Shown: in pieces, positions 33,527-43,400 of the stretch
How the letters are laid out: each line of letters starts with the position of its first letter
How positions within the stretch are numbered: the first letter of the stretch is position 1
NCBI GenBank assembly: GCA_031761405.1
Contig: JASEVX010000013.1
Location: 49,971,281 to 50,035,280, forward strand
Length of the DNA: 64,000 nucleotides
Direction of reading: 5' to 3'
Source of the DNA: Serripes groenlandicus
Taxonomy: Eukaryota; Mollusca; Bivalvia; Cardiida; Cardiidae
Notes under the pieces: model-generated
What the model saw: the letters and a program-made list of their open reading frames with translations, nothing else
Database searches by the model: none
What the model was told of the DNA's origin: nothing
Made by a program: the position numbers and the translations under genes

Positions 33527-34219
33527 GACTGATATGCGGACTGACAGACTGATAGGCGTACCAACATACTGATATGCCTATCAACATACTGAAAGGTGTA
33601 CCCATAGACTGAAAGGCATACAAACAAACTGATAGGCACACAGACTGATAGGCATACCAACAGACTGATAGGTGTACTGTCATACTGAAAGGCATACAAA
33701 CAGACTGATAGGCATACATACAGACTGATAGGCATACCAACAGACTGATATGTGTACAAACAGACTGATAGGCATACCAACAGACTGATATGTGTACCAA
33801 CATTCTGATAGGCATACCAACAGACTGATAGGCATACCAACAGACTGATAGGCATACCAACATGCTGATAGTGTACCAAAATATATTGATAGGCATACCG
33901 ACAGACACATAGGCATACTGATAGTCGTACCAACATACTGACTGGATTGATAGACATACTGATAGATGTACCAGTGGATTGATAGGCATACCGACTGGAT
34001 TGATAGACATATTGATAGATGTACCAGTGGATTGATAGTCATACCAAATGGATTAATAGGCATACCAACATACTGATAGGTGTACCAAATGGATTGATAG
34101 GCATACCAACAGACTTATAGGCGTACCAATGGATTGATAGGCATACCAACAGACATATAGGCATACCAACATAGGTGTACAAATGGATTGATAGGCATAC
34201 AGACAGACTGATAGGTGTA
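33527..34219. repeat. 20-bp minisatellite, about 34 units
   Basis: Unit GACTGATAGGCATACCAACA. The period is not a multiple of 3, so each reverse frame cycles through all three phases and repeats every 20 codons. All are largely stop-free, giving spurious frames of up to 177 codons rich in VCLSVC. Confidence 0.93.
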
Positions 34220-34734
34220 ATGCTTTTCGTTCTACTCCCCCTCCTAAAATGGGGGCATGATAACAATCTAAAATCATTCTCCAAAAAAAGCCTCACAACA
34301 GTATCAGCAAAAACATTTTGATATAAACAATGCTGAATTGACAGAAAGTAAACTTGACTCGATTATTATTGAGGTTAAGAAGGAAACATAGAAAATAACA
34401 TGGCAAACTGATGGTGAACACAGTAGAGTATAGAAAAATAAATTTGAAAGGAAAAAAAGGTGCTTTATTACCAGCAGCACATAATGGTCTCAAAATGTGT
34501 CTGCTGCAGTTTAACCCAACTAACTTTGTTTACAGGGTATAAAAATAAATATTTACAAATCACAACACTATGGCATAGGCAATGGCAAACAAAAAAGAGG
34601 TTTTTACATATCAACAAAGAAACAAAGAGACAGAGAAAAAGCCTGCAGCTCTTATCATATTTTGTTTAAATCTTATTATTGAAATCTATTTTTATATCGA
34701 TCATAAAAAACTTTCTTACGACTTCTTTTAATTT

Positions 34735-34974
34735 GCCAAATACAACAAATCTGCAGCAGACGACTTTGAAATTATTTAAGCCAAAAAATGGAATATCTAT
34801 AAATGACAAAACAGCTTTTGTCACAATGTTTTCAAAATTTGCCTGCTGGAGAATTTCTGTAAATGACAATGTTACTTTTGAATTCAGTTAATAAACATTA
34901 TGGGAAACAGAGAAATTGCTCATCAGGTTCTTTACGTGGAAAGAGATAAATATCTTTATATGGGAAGGGGTTAA
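34735..34974 (-). mobile_element. Family P, degenerate
   Basis: CAAATCTGCAGCAGACGACT at the left; right end GGGAAGGGGTTAA shared with the next copy. Probably two broken copies. Confidence 0.55.
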
Positions 34975-35170
34975 CCCTTTCCCACATACAACAAATCTGC
35001 AGCAGACGACTTTGAAAACATAGCGACAAAAATCTGAAAATCTTTAAAGATGGCTTAATTGTTAAATAAAGATGAAAACATTGTGGCCAAAAGAGAAATT
35101 GCTCATCATGAGCAATTTCACCTTTGGCCACAATGTTTTCAAAAGTCGTCTGCAGGTGGGAAAGGGTTAA
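34971..35170 (-). mobile_element. Family P (200 bp)
   Basis: TTAA both ends; right subterminal shortened to GTCGTCTGCAGG. Confidence 0.88.
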
Positions 35171-35527
35171 AATCTCAATTGGCAGTTAGTTCCTTAATAC
35201 TTAACCAGTACTTGGACCAAGTGGGAGGTAAAATCAAAGGTTTTGACTCCCCCTCTCATTGAAACAAACCTTGGACCTGTTCATAAAACAGATGACAACT
35301 ACATTGCACAATGAAGATGCATGCGTTTCTTCATGTACACCTTCGCTCAGTCAGGTCAATATGGGCATGTTATACAAGTGGCAAGACTAATGGTAAAGTA
35401 TTCATAGCAAAATTCATAATAATCAGAAAATAGGTAAAGTGAATAATTATAAAAGCTAAAATAATTGTAAACTGTCACAACCAAATTGGTAAGCAAGGCG
35501 CTTCAATATAATACATTTAATACAACT

Positions 35528-35873
35528 CTTAACCACATACAGATGAATCTGCAGCTGAAAACGTAATGGCAAAAATAGAAAACGATTAACCTTTCCCACA
35601 TACAACAAAACTGCAGCAGACAATTTTGAAAACATTTAGGCAAAAATCTCGAAGAACAATTAATGAATAAAGTTAAAAACCTGTGACATTATGTATTCGA
35701 GTAATTTCTCTTTTTGCAACAATGTTTTCAAAGTCGTTTGCTGCTGAGGCACCAGAAAGCGTCTTTATTTGGGAATTATCTATAAATTAATTATACTTTC
35801 ATTTTTAGAGATTTTCCTCATTTTGTTAAAAAGTTATCCGCCGTAGATTTTTCTTATGTGGGAGAGGGATAAA
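35528..35873 (-). mobile_element. Family P, fragments of three copies
   Basis: 35528-35591, 35586-35776 (TTAACCTTTCCCAC start) and a right half 35780-35873 ending GTGGGAGAGGGATAA. Confidence 0.6.
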
Positions 35874-36018
35874 CTTAACTTTTTTAACAGCATAAATATG
35901 ATGAGCTTTGCTCCTGGAAAACCAACCTTAGCTTATTTATAACATGTCTGGATAAAGAAAGGTCCATCTGTGTATCAAATTAATCTGATTCAATTTGACA
36001 TACTTTGTCAGAAGTCAC

Positions 36019-36251
36019 TTAACCCTTTTTTAACATACAACAAATCTGCAGCAGACAACTTTGAAAAAACATACACGCAAAAATATTGCAAATCTCTAGA
36101 AAGGGAAGTATAATTATGGAACTGAGTTGTAAAAATTGTGGAAAATAGAAAAATTGTTCATTATAAGCAATGTATCCATTTGCCACAATGATTTAAAAAA
36201 TCGGCAGCTGCAGAGGCTTCAGAAAGTGCATGCAAGCCAGAAAGGGTTTAA
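36019..36251 (-). mobile_element. Family P, diverged
   Basis: TTAACCCTTTTTTAAC to GAAAGGGTTTAA. Confidence 0.78.
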
Positions 36252-36379
36252 ACCTTTAGTGACTTATCCACAAACAGTGTAGAGTCAGATAAAACAATGT
36301 GGATGCACTGATTTATCTAGCTCTACACCAGTCGCATATGCATATTTGTTGGTGTTCCATGAGAAGGCTCACGTAAATA

Positions 36380-36540
36380 TTAACAAGAGCACCGCGTACG
36401 GCACAGACGCTCGACTGATAGAAAACAGAAAAAAAAGCTGAGCTGAACAAAAAAACTTAACCGGACGACCACGCCGCCGCCGCCGCCGACCACGCCAGGG
36501 TCATGACAATAGCTCTCGTTTTTTCAAAAGTCGAGCTAAC
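36380..36540 (+). mobile_element. AACAAGAGCACCGCG short element
   Basis: Starts AACAAGAGCACCGCGTACGG, contains GACGCTCGACTGATAG and a (GCC)n tract, ends AAAAGTCGAGCT. A near-identical copy is at 54191-54353. Confidence 0.75.
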
Positions 36541-37405
36541 AAGAGCGCCGCAAAGCGAAAGCTACCGCTCGTCTGTTTTTTCTAAGTCGAAAAAGTGGCA
36601 TATCTGAATAATTATTGAACCCAAAGTTATGTGACTTAATATATACAGGCTTATAGTTCCTAGGAACATGTGTACCAAGTTTCATTATAAAATATTGAAC
36701 AGTTTTTGAGCTACTGGCAAGGTTAAACATTTTGTATGACTTGGTATAGACATGCGCATTGTTTCTAGGAACATGTGTACCAAGTTTCATTATAAAATAT
36801 TGAATAGTTTTTGAGTTACTGGCAAGGTTAAACATTTTGTATGACTTGGTATAGACATGCGCATTGTTTCTAGGAACATGTGTACCAAGTTTCATTATAA
36901 AATATTGAATAGTTTTTGAGTTACTGGCAAGGTTAAACATTTTGTATGACTTGGTATAGACATGCGTAATGTTTCTAGGAACATGTGTACCAAGTTTCAT
37001 TTGAAAATATTGAACAGTTTTTGAGCTACTGGCAAGGTTAAACATTTTGTATGACTTGGTATAGACATGCGCATTGTTTCTAGGAACATGTGTACCAAGT
37101 TTCATTATAAAATATTGAATAGTTTTTGAGTTACTGGCAAGGTTAAACATTTTGTATGACTTGGTATAGACATGCGTAATGTTTCTAGGAACATGTGTAC
37201 CAAGTTTCATTTGAAAATATTGAACAGTTTTTGAGTTACTGGCAAGGTTAAACATTTTGTATGACTTGGTATAGACATGCGCATTGTTTCTAGGAACATG
37301 TGTACCAAGTTTCATTTAAATAGGTGCAACTATTTTTGAGTTATGATGTAAGGTTGAAGTTTGTGACGCCGCCGAGTGTATCACAATAGCACGACTTTTC
37401 TTCTT
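36539..37405 (+). mobile_element. AACAAGAGCGCC element with 105-bp tandem repeat
   Basis: Starts AACAAGAGCGCCGCAAAGCG. The anchor GGAACATGTG recurs at 36663, 36768, 36873, 36978, 37083, 37188 and 37293, exactly 105 bp apart. Units 3-4 and 5-6 pair as a 210-bp higher-order repeat. Because 105 = 35 codons, a 259-codon reverse frame stays open; it is not a gene. A single unit recurs at 55135-55215. Confidence 0.88.
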
Positions 37406-37437
37406 CGAAAAACAGACAAGGTAACAATTAACCCTTT

Positions 37438-37657
37438 CCCTCATATAGACGCATTTTGACGCATCTGCAGCAGACGTCTTTTTGACAACAGAGTGACAAA
37501 AGAAGAAATTGCTCAAAATGAGCAATTTCTCCTTTTGCCACAATGTTTTCTACTTTTAGTCAAAGGTTATCCATTCAATTTAAGAGATTTTCTATTTTTT
37601 GACAAAATATGTTCAAAGTCGTCTGCTGCAGAATTGTTGTATGGGGGACAGGGTTAA
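37438..37657 (+). mobile_element. Family P (220 bp)
   Basis: TTAA both ends; right end GGGGGACAGGGTTAA. Confidence 0.9.
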
Positions 37658-37771
37658 AGTAGAACATTGCACTTTTAACACCAAGCAGAGGACACAGTAA
37701 CTAGGAAAATCTAACTCTATGACTATACTAAAAAATACTGGACGGTTAAAATTGATGCACTAAAAAAACAG

Positions 37772-38096
37772 CTTTCCCTGAAACGGATGACTTTTGACAC
37801 ATCTGCAGGACACAACATTTTGTAGGCGAATTGGAAAAGAGTATATTTTGCTAATTTTCTGAACAGATTTCTCCTAGCTATTTTCAACTGGCAGATGAGT
37901 TTCTCCTTTTGCCACAATCCTTTCAACTCTTTTCTTCCACAAATGAGCAATCATTCTTATGTGGAAAAGAAAGCAGCCAGTTGCTTGGAAAGAATGTTTT
38001 ATGAAGTACTGGTGTGAGAAAGCCAAGACACATATGAGTAGGTGAACTGGCCGCCGTGATATGACTGAATTTTTTTTGAAAACGGCGTTAAACCCT

Positions 38097-38127
<31 letters not shown>

Positions 38128-38212
38128 CAACTCTTTTCAATAATAAAGCCTCCTTTTTTGCCTAGAAGTTTTCAGTCGTCTGCTGTTGATTTGTTGTATG
38201 TGGTAAAGGATA
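37772..38212 (+). mobile_element. Family P, degenerate, split by a SINE
   Basis: Left part to about 37950 and right part 38128-38212 (GTCGTCTGCTGTTGATTTG); the SINE 37965-38126 lies between. Confidence 0.6.
37965..38126 (+). mobile_element. SINE 3' part with (ATCA)7 tail
   Basis: GTGAACTGGCCGCCGTGATA, GAAAACGGCGTTAAACCC, then AATCAATCAATC repeats. Confidence 0.82.
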
Positions 38213-38391
38213 ACAAATAAAGATGTTGTATTCTTCGTACTTCCATTAACAATATTTTCCATTTTGGAAAAGTCTACGCTAAATCATCACAAACGCTAAG
38301 GTCCCACTGTATTTACATCTCTAAAGAAAAGACAAGTGACCGGCAATATACATCCTGGTGGTCAGATAAGCTGGAAAATTTATATGTCTGC

Positions 38392-38585
38392 CTAACCCTT
38401 TCTCACATACAACAAGTATGATGCAGATGACATTGAAAGAATCTATGTAAAAAATATGGAAAACATTCTAAAATTGAATGTATATATGCATATTGATCTA
38501 AGTTGAAATGTTGTCACAAAAGAAGAAACTGCTCATTATGAACAATTTGCCACAATATTTTTCTAAAGTTGCCTGATGCAGTTAG
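38392..38585 (-). mobile_element. Family P, right end lost
   Basis: CTAACCCTTTCTCAC start; abuts the next copy. Confidence 0.7.
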
Positions 38586-38815
38586 TTAACCCTTTCCCTC
38601 ATACGACAATTCTGCAGCAGACGACTTTGAACATATTTTGTCAAAAAAAGGAAAATCTCTATAATTGAATGGAAAACCTATGACAAAAAGTGGAAAACAT
38701 TGTGGCAAAAGGAGAAATTGCTTGTTTTGAGCAATTTCTTCTTTTGTCACTATGTTTTCAAAAAGCCGTCTGCTGCAGAGGCGTCAGAAAGCGTCTATAT
38801 GAGGGAAAGAGTTAA
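38586..38815 (-). mobile_element. Family P (230 bp)
   Basis: TTAA both ends; loop GCTT-gtttt-GAGC. Confidence 0.93.
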
Positions 38816-38995
38816 ACATGTGACTGCATGTGGGAAAGGTTTCTGAATTGCTAACAAAGGGCGATTTTCCTACTCATACTAAACCATTGTTAGGAAAATA
38901 ATAATTTCGCTTGGAAGACTTGATATTTTTTTCACTGACATAAAAATAAACTGAAATCAAGTTGTATATAATTATCTAGTACTAGTCTCTACTCT

Positions 38996-39222
38996 TTAAC
39001 ACTTTCCCACAAACAACAAATTTGCTTCAGACACTTTTGAAAACATATTGGCAAAAATTTGAAAAATCAATGTAATTGATAGTATTATAATTGAATTGAG
39101 TTGAAAACATTGTGACAAATGAAAATAATTGCCCACTATGAGCAATTTTTCCTTTTATCAACGTTTTCAGAAGCAGTCTGCTGCAGTGGCATAAGAAAGC
39201 GTCTACATGTTGAAAAGGGTGA
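38996..39222 (-). mobile_element. Family P, right TTAA lost
   Basis: TTAACACTTTCCC to GAAAAGGGTGAA. Confidence 0.78.
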
Positions 39223-39312
39223 ACAGCAAAATCTGCTTTTGTGACACCGGTAGTTGTTTTATAAATCTCTAAAACTACAATTTTCTATAAAAATTCCATC
39301 TATTTAGTATCC

Positions 39313-39543
39313 TTAACCCTTTCCCTCATACGACAATTCTGCAGCAGACGACTTTGAACTTATTTTGTCAAAAAAATAGAAAATCTCCAAAGTTAAATGG
39401 ATAACCTATGACAACAAGTGGAAAACATTGTGGCAAAAGGAGAAATTGCACGTTCTGTGCAATTTCTTCTTTTGTCAGTATGTTTTCAAAAAGCTGTTTG
39501 CTGCAGAGGCGTCAGAAAGCGTCTATATGAGGGAAAGGGTTAA
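39313..39543 (-). mobile_element. Family P (231 bp)
   Basis: TTAA both ends; stem GCAC/GTGC. Confidence 0.93.
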
Positions 39544-39608
39544 AGTGGAAGACTTTCAAAAACATATTTTAAATAGGTTTGGGCAGTAAGGGTTGGGACT
39601 AAGGGGCT

Positions 39609-39810
39609 TTAACGCTTTCCGACATACAAACAAATCTGCTGCTGATGACTGAAAACATCTGTGGACAAAAGAAAGTTTATTCATTGACTGGAGTTAGAAA
39701 CGTTGTAGGAAAAGGACAAATTGCTCATCATGAGAAAATTTTCCTTTTGCCACACTGTTTTTCGAATGTGGTTTGCTAGAAATGCGTCTTCTAGAAGGAA
39801 AGGCTTTTAA
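39609..39810 (-). mobile_element. Family P, diverged
   Basis: TTAACGCTTTCCGAC to GGAAAGGCTTTTAA. Confidence 0.7.
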
Positions 39811-39868
39811 CCGTTTCTTTACAATTTATATGAAGAAACAAGATGCCTATTAATAATTACCCATGGAA

Positions 39869-39943
39869 CCCTTCCCTACTTTTGCCACAATATTTTCAAG
39901 TCATTTGCTGCAGAGACATCGGAAATCGCTTTTATGAGGGAAA
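39869..39943 (-). mobile_element. Family P right half running into poly-G
   Basis: ACTTTTGCCACAATATTTTC to TTTATGAGGGAAA, then 30 G. Confidence 0.75.

Positions 39944-39973
<30 letters not shown>
39944..39973. repeat. Poly-G tract, 30 G
   Basis: Uninterrupted run of 30 G starting at the terminal GGG of a family P copy; its length may be uncertain in the assembly. Confidence 0.95.
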
Positions 39974-39974
<1 letters not shown>

Positions 39975-39975
39975 G

Positions 39976-40055
39976 GTTTAAAACCTGCATTATGGGTACT
40001 TTAACGGATTGTCTCACAGAGATGATGCTATTGAGTACCCACAGCAAAGGTTTTT
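39976..40055. mobile_element. Family Q copy
   Basis: GCATTATGGGTACTTTAACG ... ATTGAGTACCCACAGC. Confidence 0.7.
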
Positions 40056-40142
40056 ATAAGGATTATAGAGCATGAACATGAAATATGTCCATATTGTAAT
40101 CTGGGGGTCTTAACTCGTCTTTTCCATCCAATGTCTCAATTA

Positions 40143-40212
40143 TTGTTGTGGGTAAGGAAATGAATCGTTTCAGTGAGAGGATTCTTTTGAGTACCCTCAA
40201 CATATGGTTTGA
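40143..40212. mobile_element. Family Q copy
   Basis: TTGTTGTGGGTAAGG ... TTTTGAGTACCCTCAACATA; left arm more diverged. Confidence 0.7.
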
Positions 40213-40318
40213 GTTTCAAATAAGGGTTTGAGAACATTAAGAGCTTGGTGTTGGTCTTATGCTCTTATGTACATAAACTGGGGGATCTGTGATGACGGCA
40301 GGAGGTGAAGGTCAGTGG

Positions 40319-40420
40319 TCAGTAGTTCTTCAAAAAGGACGGATCCACCGAGGCTAATTTGGCGGAGAGGAATGCGTGAATACTGTACAGTAATGTCTGT
40401 AAATTGCTGCAGTCAACTTC
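40319..40420 (-). CDS. SNTG: SNTG exon 14 (C-terminus and stop)
   Basis: 33 codons plus TGA (residues 443-475), acceptor tttttcag. Ends with the syntrophin C-terminal helix IHAFLSAKLASVDPSFLKNY. Confidence 0.95.
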   Translation of the reverse strand, partial: EVDCSNLQTLLYSIHAFLSAKLASVDPSFLKNY

Positions 40421-43400
40421 CTGAAAAAGAAAGAATATGCTGTGGTTAGGAATTTGAGGTATCTAGATATATTCTGATTCTGGTACAGAAGAAAAGATAT
40501 TTAAACATTGAGATAATAACTGGAAATCATGATGAGCTATTACTCCTTATCACTTTCCCTCATATAGACGCTTTCTGACGCCTCTGCAGCAGACAGCTTT
40601 ATGAAAACATAGTGACAAAAGAAGAAATTGCTCAAAACGAGCAATTTCTCCTTTTGCCACAATGTTTTCTACCTTTAGTCATAGGTTATCCATTCAATTA
40701 TAGAGATTATCTATTTTTTGACAAAATATGTTCAAAGTCGTCTTCTGCAGAATTTTCGTATGAGGGAAAGGGTAAACAAAACACTATATTGTGGGTATTC
40801 AAAAGTATTGTCTCACTGAAAGGATTCTTTTGAGTACCCACAACATAAGGTTAAAGTTCCAAATAAGGATTTTGTAATGTAAAACATGAACCATAACCCT
40901 TTCCCACATAAGGAAAATCTGCAGCAGACGACTTTGAAAACTTTTTGTTAAAAATACAGAAAATCTCTATAAATGAAAGTATAAAATATTAAATAAAGTT
41001 GAAAACATTATGAGCAATTTCTTCTTTTGCCAGTGTTTTCAAAAGTCATCTGCTGCATATGCGTTAAAATGCCTCTATAAGTGGGAAAGGGTAAAATGAC
41101 AAACAAATCAAAATAGGAACTAAGAGTGAGTGAATTGTGAACAATCATGAAAATCACCGTAACATTACGATTACCCCTTTCCCACATACAGCAAATTTGC
41201 AGTAGACGACTTCGAAAACATTAAGTCAAAATATGGATACTCACTATAATTGAATGAACAATTATTGGATAAAGTTGAAAACATTGTGACAAAAGGTGAA
41301 ATTGATCACTATGAGCAATTTCTCCTTTTGTGAAAATGTTTTCAAAAGTCGTCTGCTGCAGAGGTGTCAGAAAACGCCTGTATGTGGGATAGGGTTATTA
41401 GTGCATGCAACATGAACTATAATACATACCCTAGTTTCTATTTGACCGGGTATATCTGTATGAAAATGAAGTTTTAATCTCTGTCTGCCATCATCTGAGG
41501 ATCCTTTTAACTTGGAGAACTTGTAATTCCATAAATATGTCTGAAATTAAATTCAATTCTTCGTTAACCCTTTCCCTCATACAACAATTCTGCAGCAGAC
41601 GCCTTTGAACATATTTTGTCAAAAAAAAAGAAAATATCTATAATTGAATGGATAACCTATGAATAAAAGTGGAAAACATTGTTGCAAAAGGAGAAATTGC
41701 TCTTTTTTGAGCAATTTCTTCTTTTGTGACTATGTTTTCAAAAAGCTGTCTGCTGCAGAGGCGTCAGAAAGCGTCTATATGAGGGAAAGGGTTAACCCTT
41801 TGAAAACATTTGGTTAAAAAATATGGTAAACCTCTATAAATAAAAGTTTAATCATTGAATTGAGTTAAAAACATTGCAGCAAAGGGAGAAATTGCTTTTC
41901 ATGCGTCATTTTTCCTTTTGCCACAATGTTTTCAAAAGTTGCCTGCTGGATAGGTGTCAGAAAGCGTCTGTATGTAGAAAGAGGTTAACGGATAAGATAT
42001 ACTATTTTCAGTGTTGTCTGCTCAGCCATTTCCATAGGTGGAATATCAGTTTTTATATACACTCCAAGACATTGTGGGAGACAAGGAGAACTTGAACATG
42101 ATGAGAACCTTCTTTTTCCCCCACAAAGACTTAGAAAGTTCTCTGCATAAACAGGGTATAAAATGGTCAGTGCCAGTGAAAAGGCATTGGAAGAAAGCCA
42201 TTTTCCCCCCCAGACAGAAAAGGAGCCTCTAAATGGAAATGCAACCTGCAAGGTTGTTTAAAACAATACTTATCAACTCTATGCCCCATACAACAAAACT
42301 GCATTATTATATGGACAATCTCTTTAAATAAAAAAAAATATTGAATTTAGTTGGCAATGTTGCAGCAATTTCTCCTTCTGCAACAAATTTCAAAATTTGT
42401 CTGCTGCAAATACGTCAAAATGTTATTATTGTATGCTCATCTTTTCCATGATAAGATATTTTTAGAGTGGATTGCTTTGAAAGTATATGTAAATATGTGT
42501 GTATGTCCAATTTAGCAATATTTATAAAGAGTTGAAAACAATGTGGAAGTAAGAGCAACTGTTTGTTAAGCTGTCAGAGGCATCAGAAGTCACTTGTACA
42601 GTAAGGGTTAAAATTATGATTATTAGAACCATAAACCATAAAACTTGTCTTCTTGTGAGCCATACTGTTTTTAACTGCATTAACATTTTCCCACGTACAA
42701 CAAATCTACAGCAGATGACTTTGAATGCGTCCTGGCAAAAATTTGAAATTTTTCCATAAATGAGGTTTTAATTATTAAATAGAGTTGAAAACATTGTGGC
42801 AAATGGAGAAATTGCTCAATATGAGCAATTATGCCTTGTGACACAATGTTTTCAAAAGTCCTTCTAAAGATGTGTCAGAATGCATCTACAAGAGGGAAGG
42901 GGTTAAATTATTATACTTTATTTCATTCATCAAGGTTATTAACAGTTGTGTCTAGATGTTTTCAAAGCTGTGGTTAAAATATTCTTACTTTGGTTTCGCT
43001 ATCATATAGAGAAAATCCGACATCAATGTCTAAAGTAAGGCCTGAGAGTCTGCCCTTGTAGGTGCATCCAAAGGTTCTGGTCTGAAATAGTCAAATTGTT
43101 TAGTTAAGCTTAAACTTATTTAGGAAATTGATTACGAAACAAGCATTCAGCTACTATTAATCACGCTTGATATCTGTTTCCTGGAGACTTAACCAGTACT
43201 CACGCCGTTTGTGGCAGAACCCCCTCATCACAGGATTAGAACTCGGGACCTGTGGTACGAGAGGCCGACACTCTACCACTGCCTTTCACAAAAGTCAAAC
43301 TGGTTCAGTTGATCACATCGCTTTTGCTTTGTCTTCTGACTTTTTTCCATATAAAACAAATTTGCAGCAGATGACTTTAAAAAAATCCGACATAACTATA

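Noticed and set aside
33424..34296. Overlapping reverse open frames rich in VCLSVC/YAYQ
   Set aside because: Result of the 20-bp minisatellite, open in all three reverse frames; not a cysteine-rich protein.
36536..37315. 259-codon reverse open frame
   Set aside because: Direct translation of the 105-bp (35-codon) tandem repeat inside a mobile element.
40612..40833. Recurrent open frames of 60-85 codons reading like MTKEEIAQNEQFLLLPQCFP (also at 6893, 15303, 26458, 46034, 54914, 58381)
   Set aside because: They are translations of family P hairpin and spacer; the same peptide appears wherever a copy keeps its frame, with no start context or splice structure.
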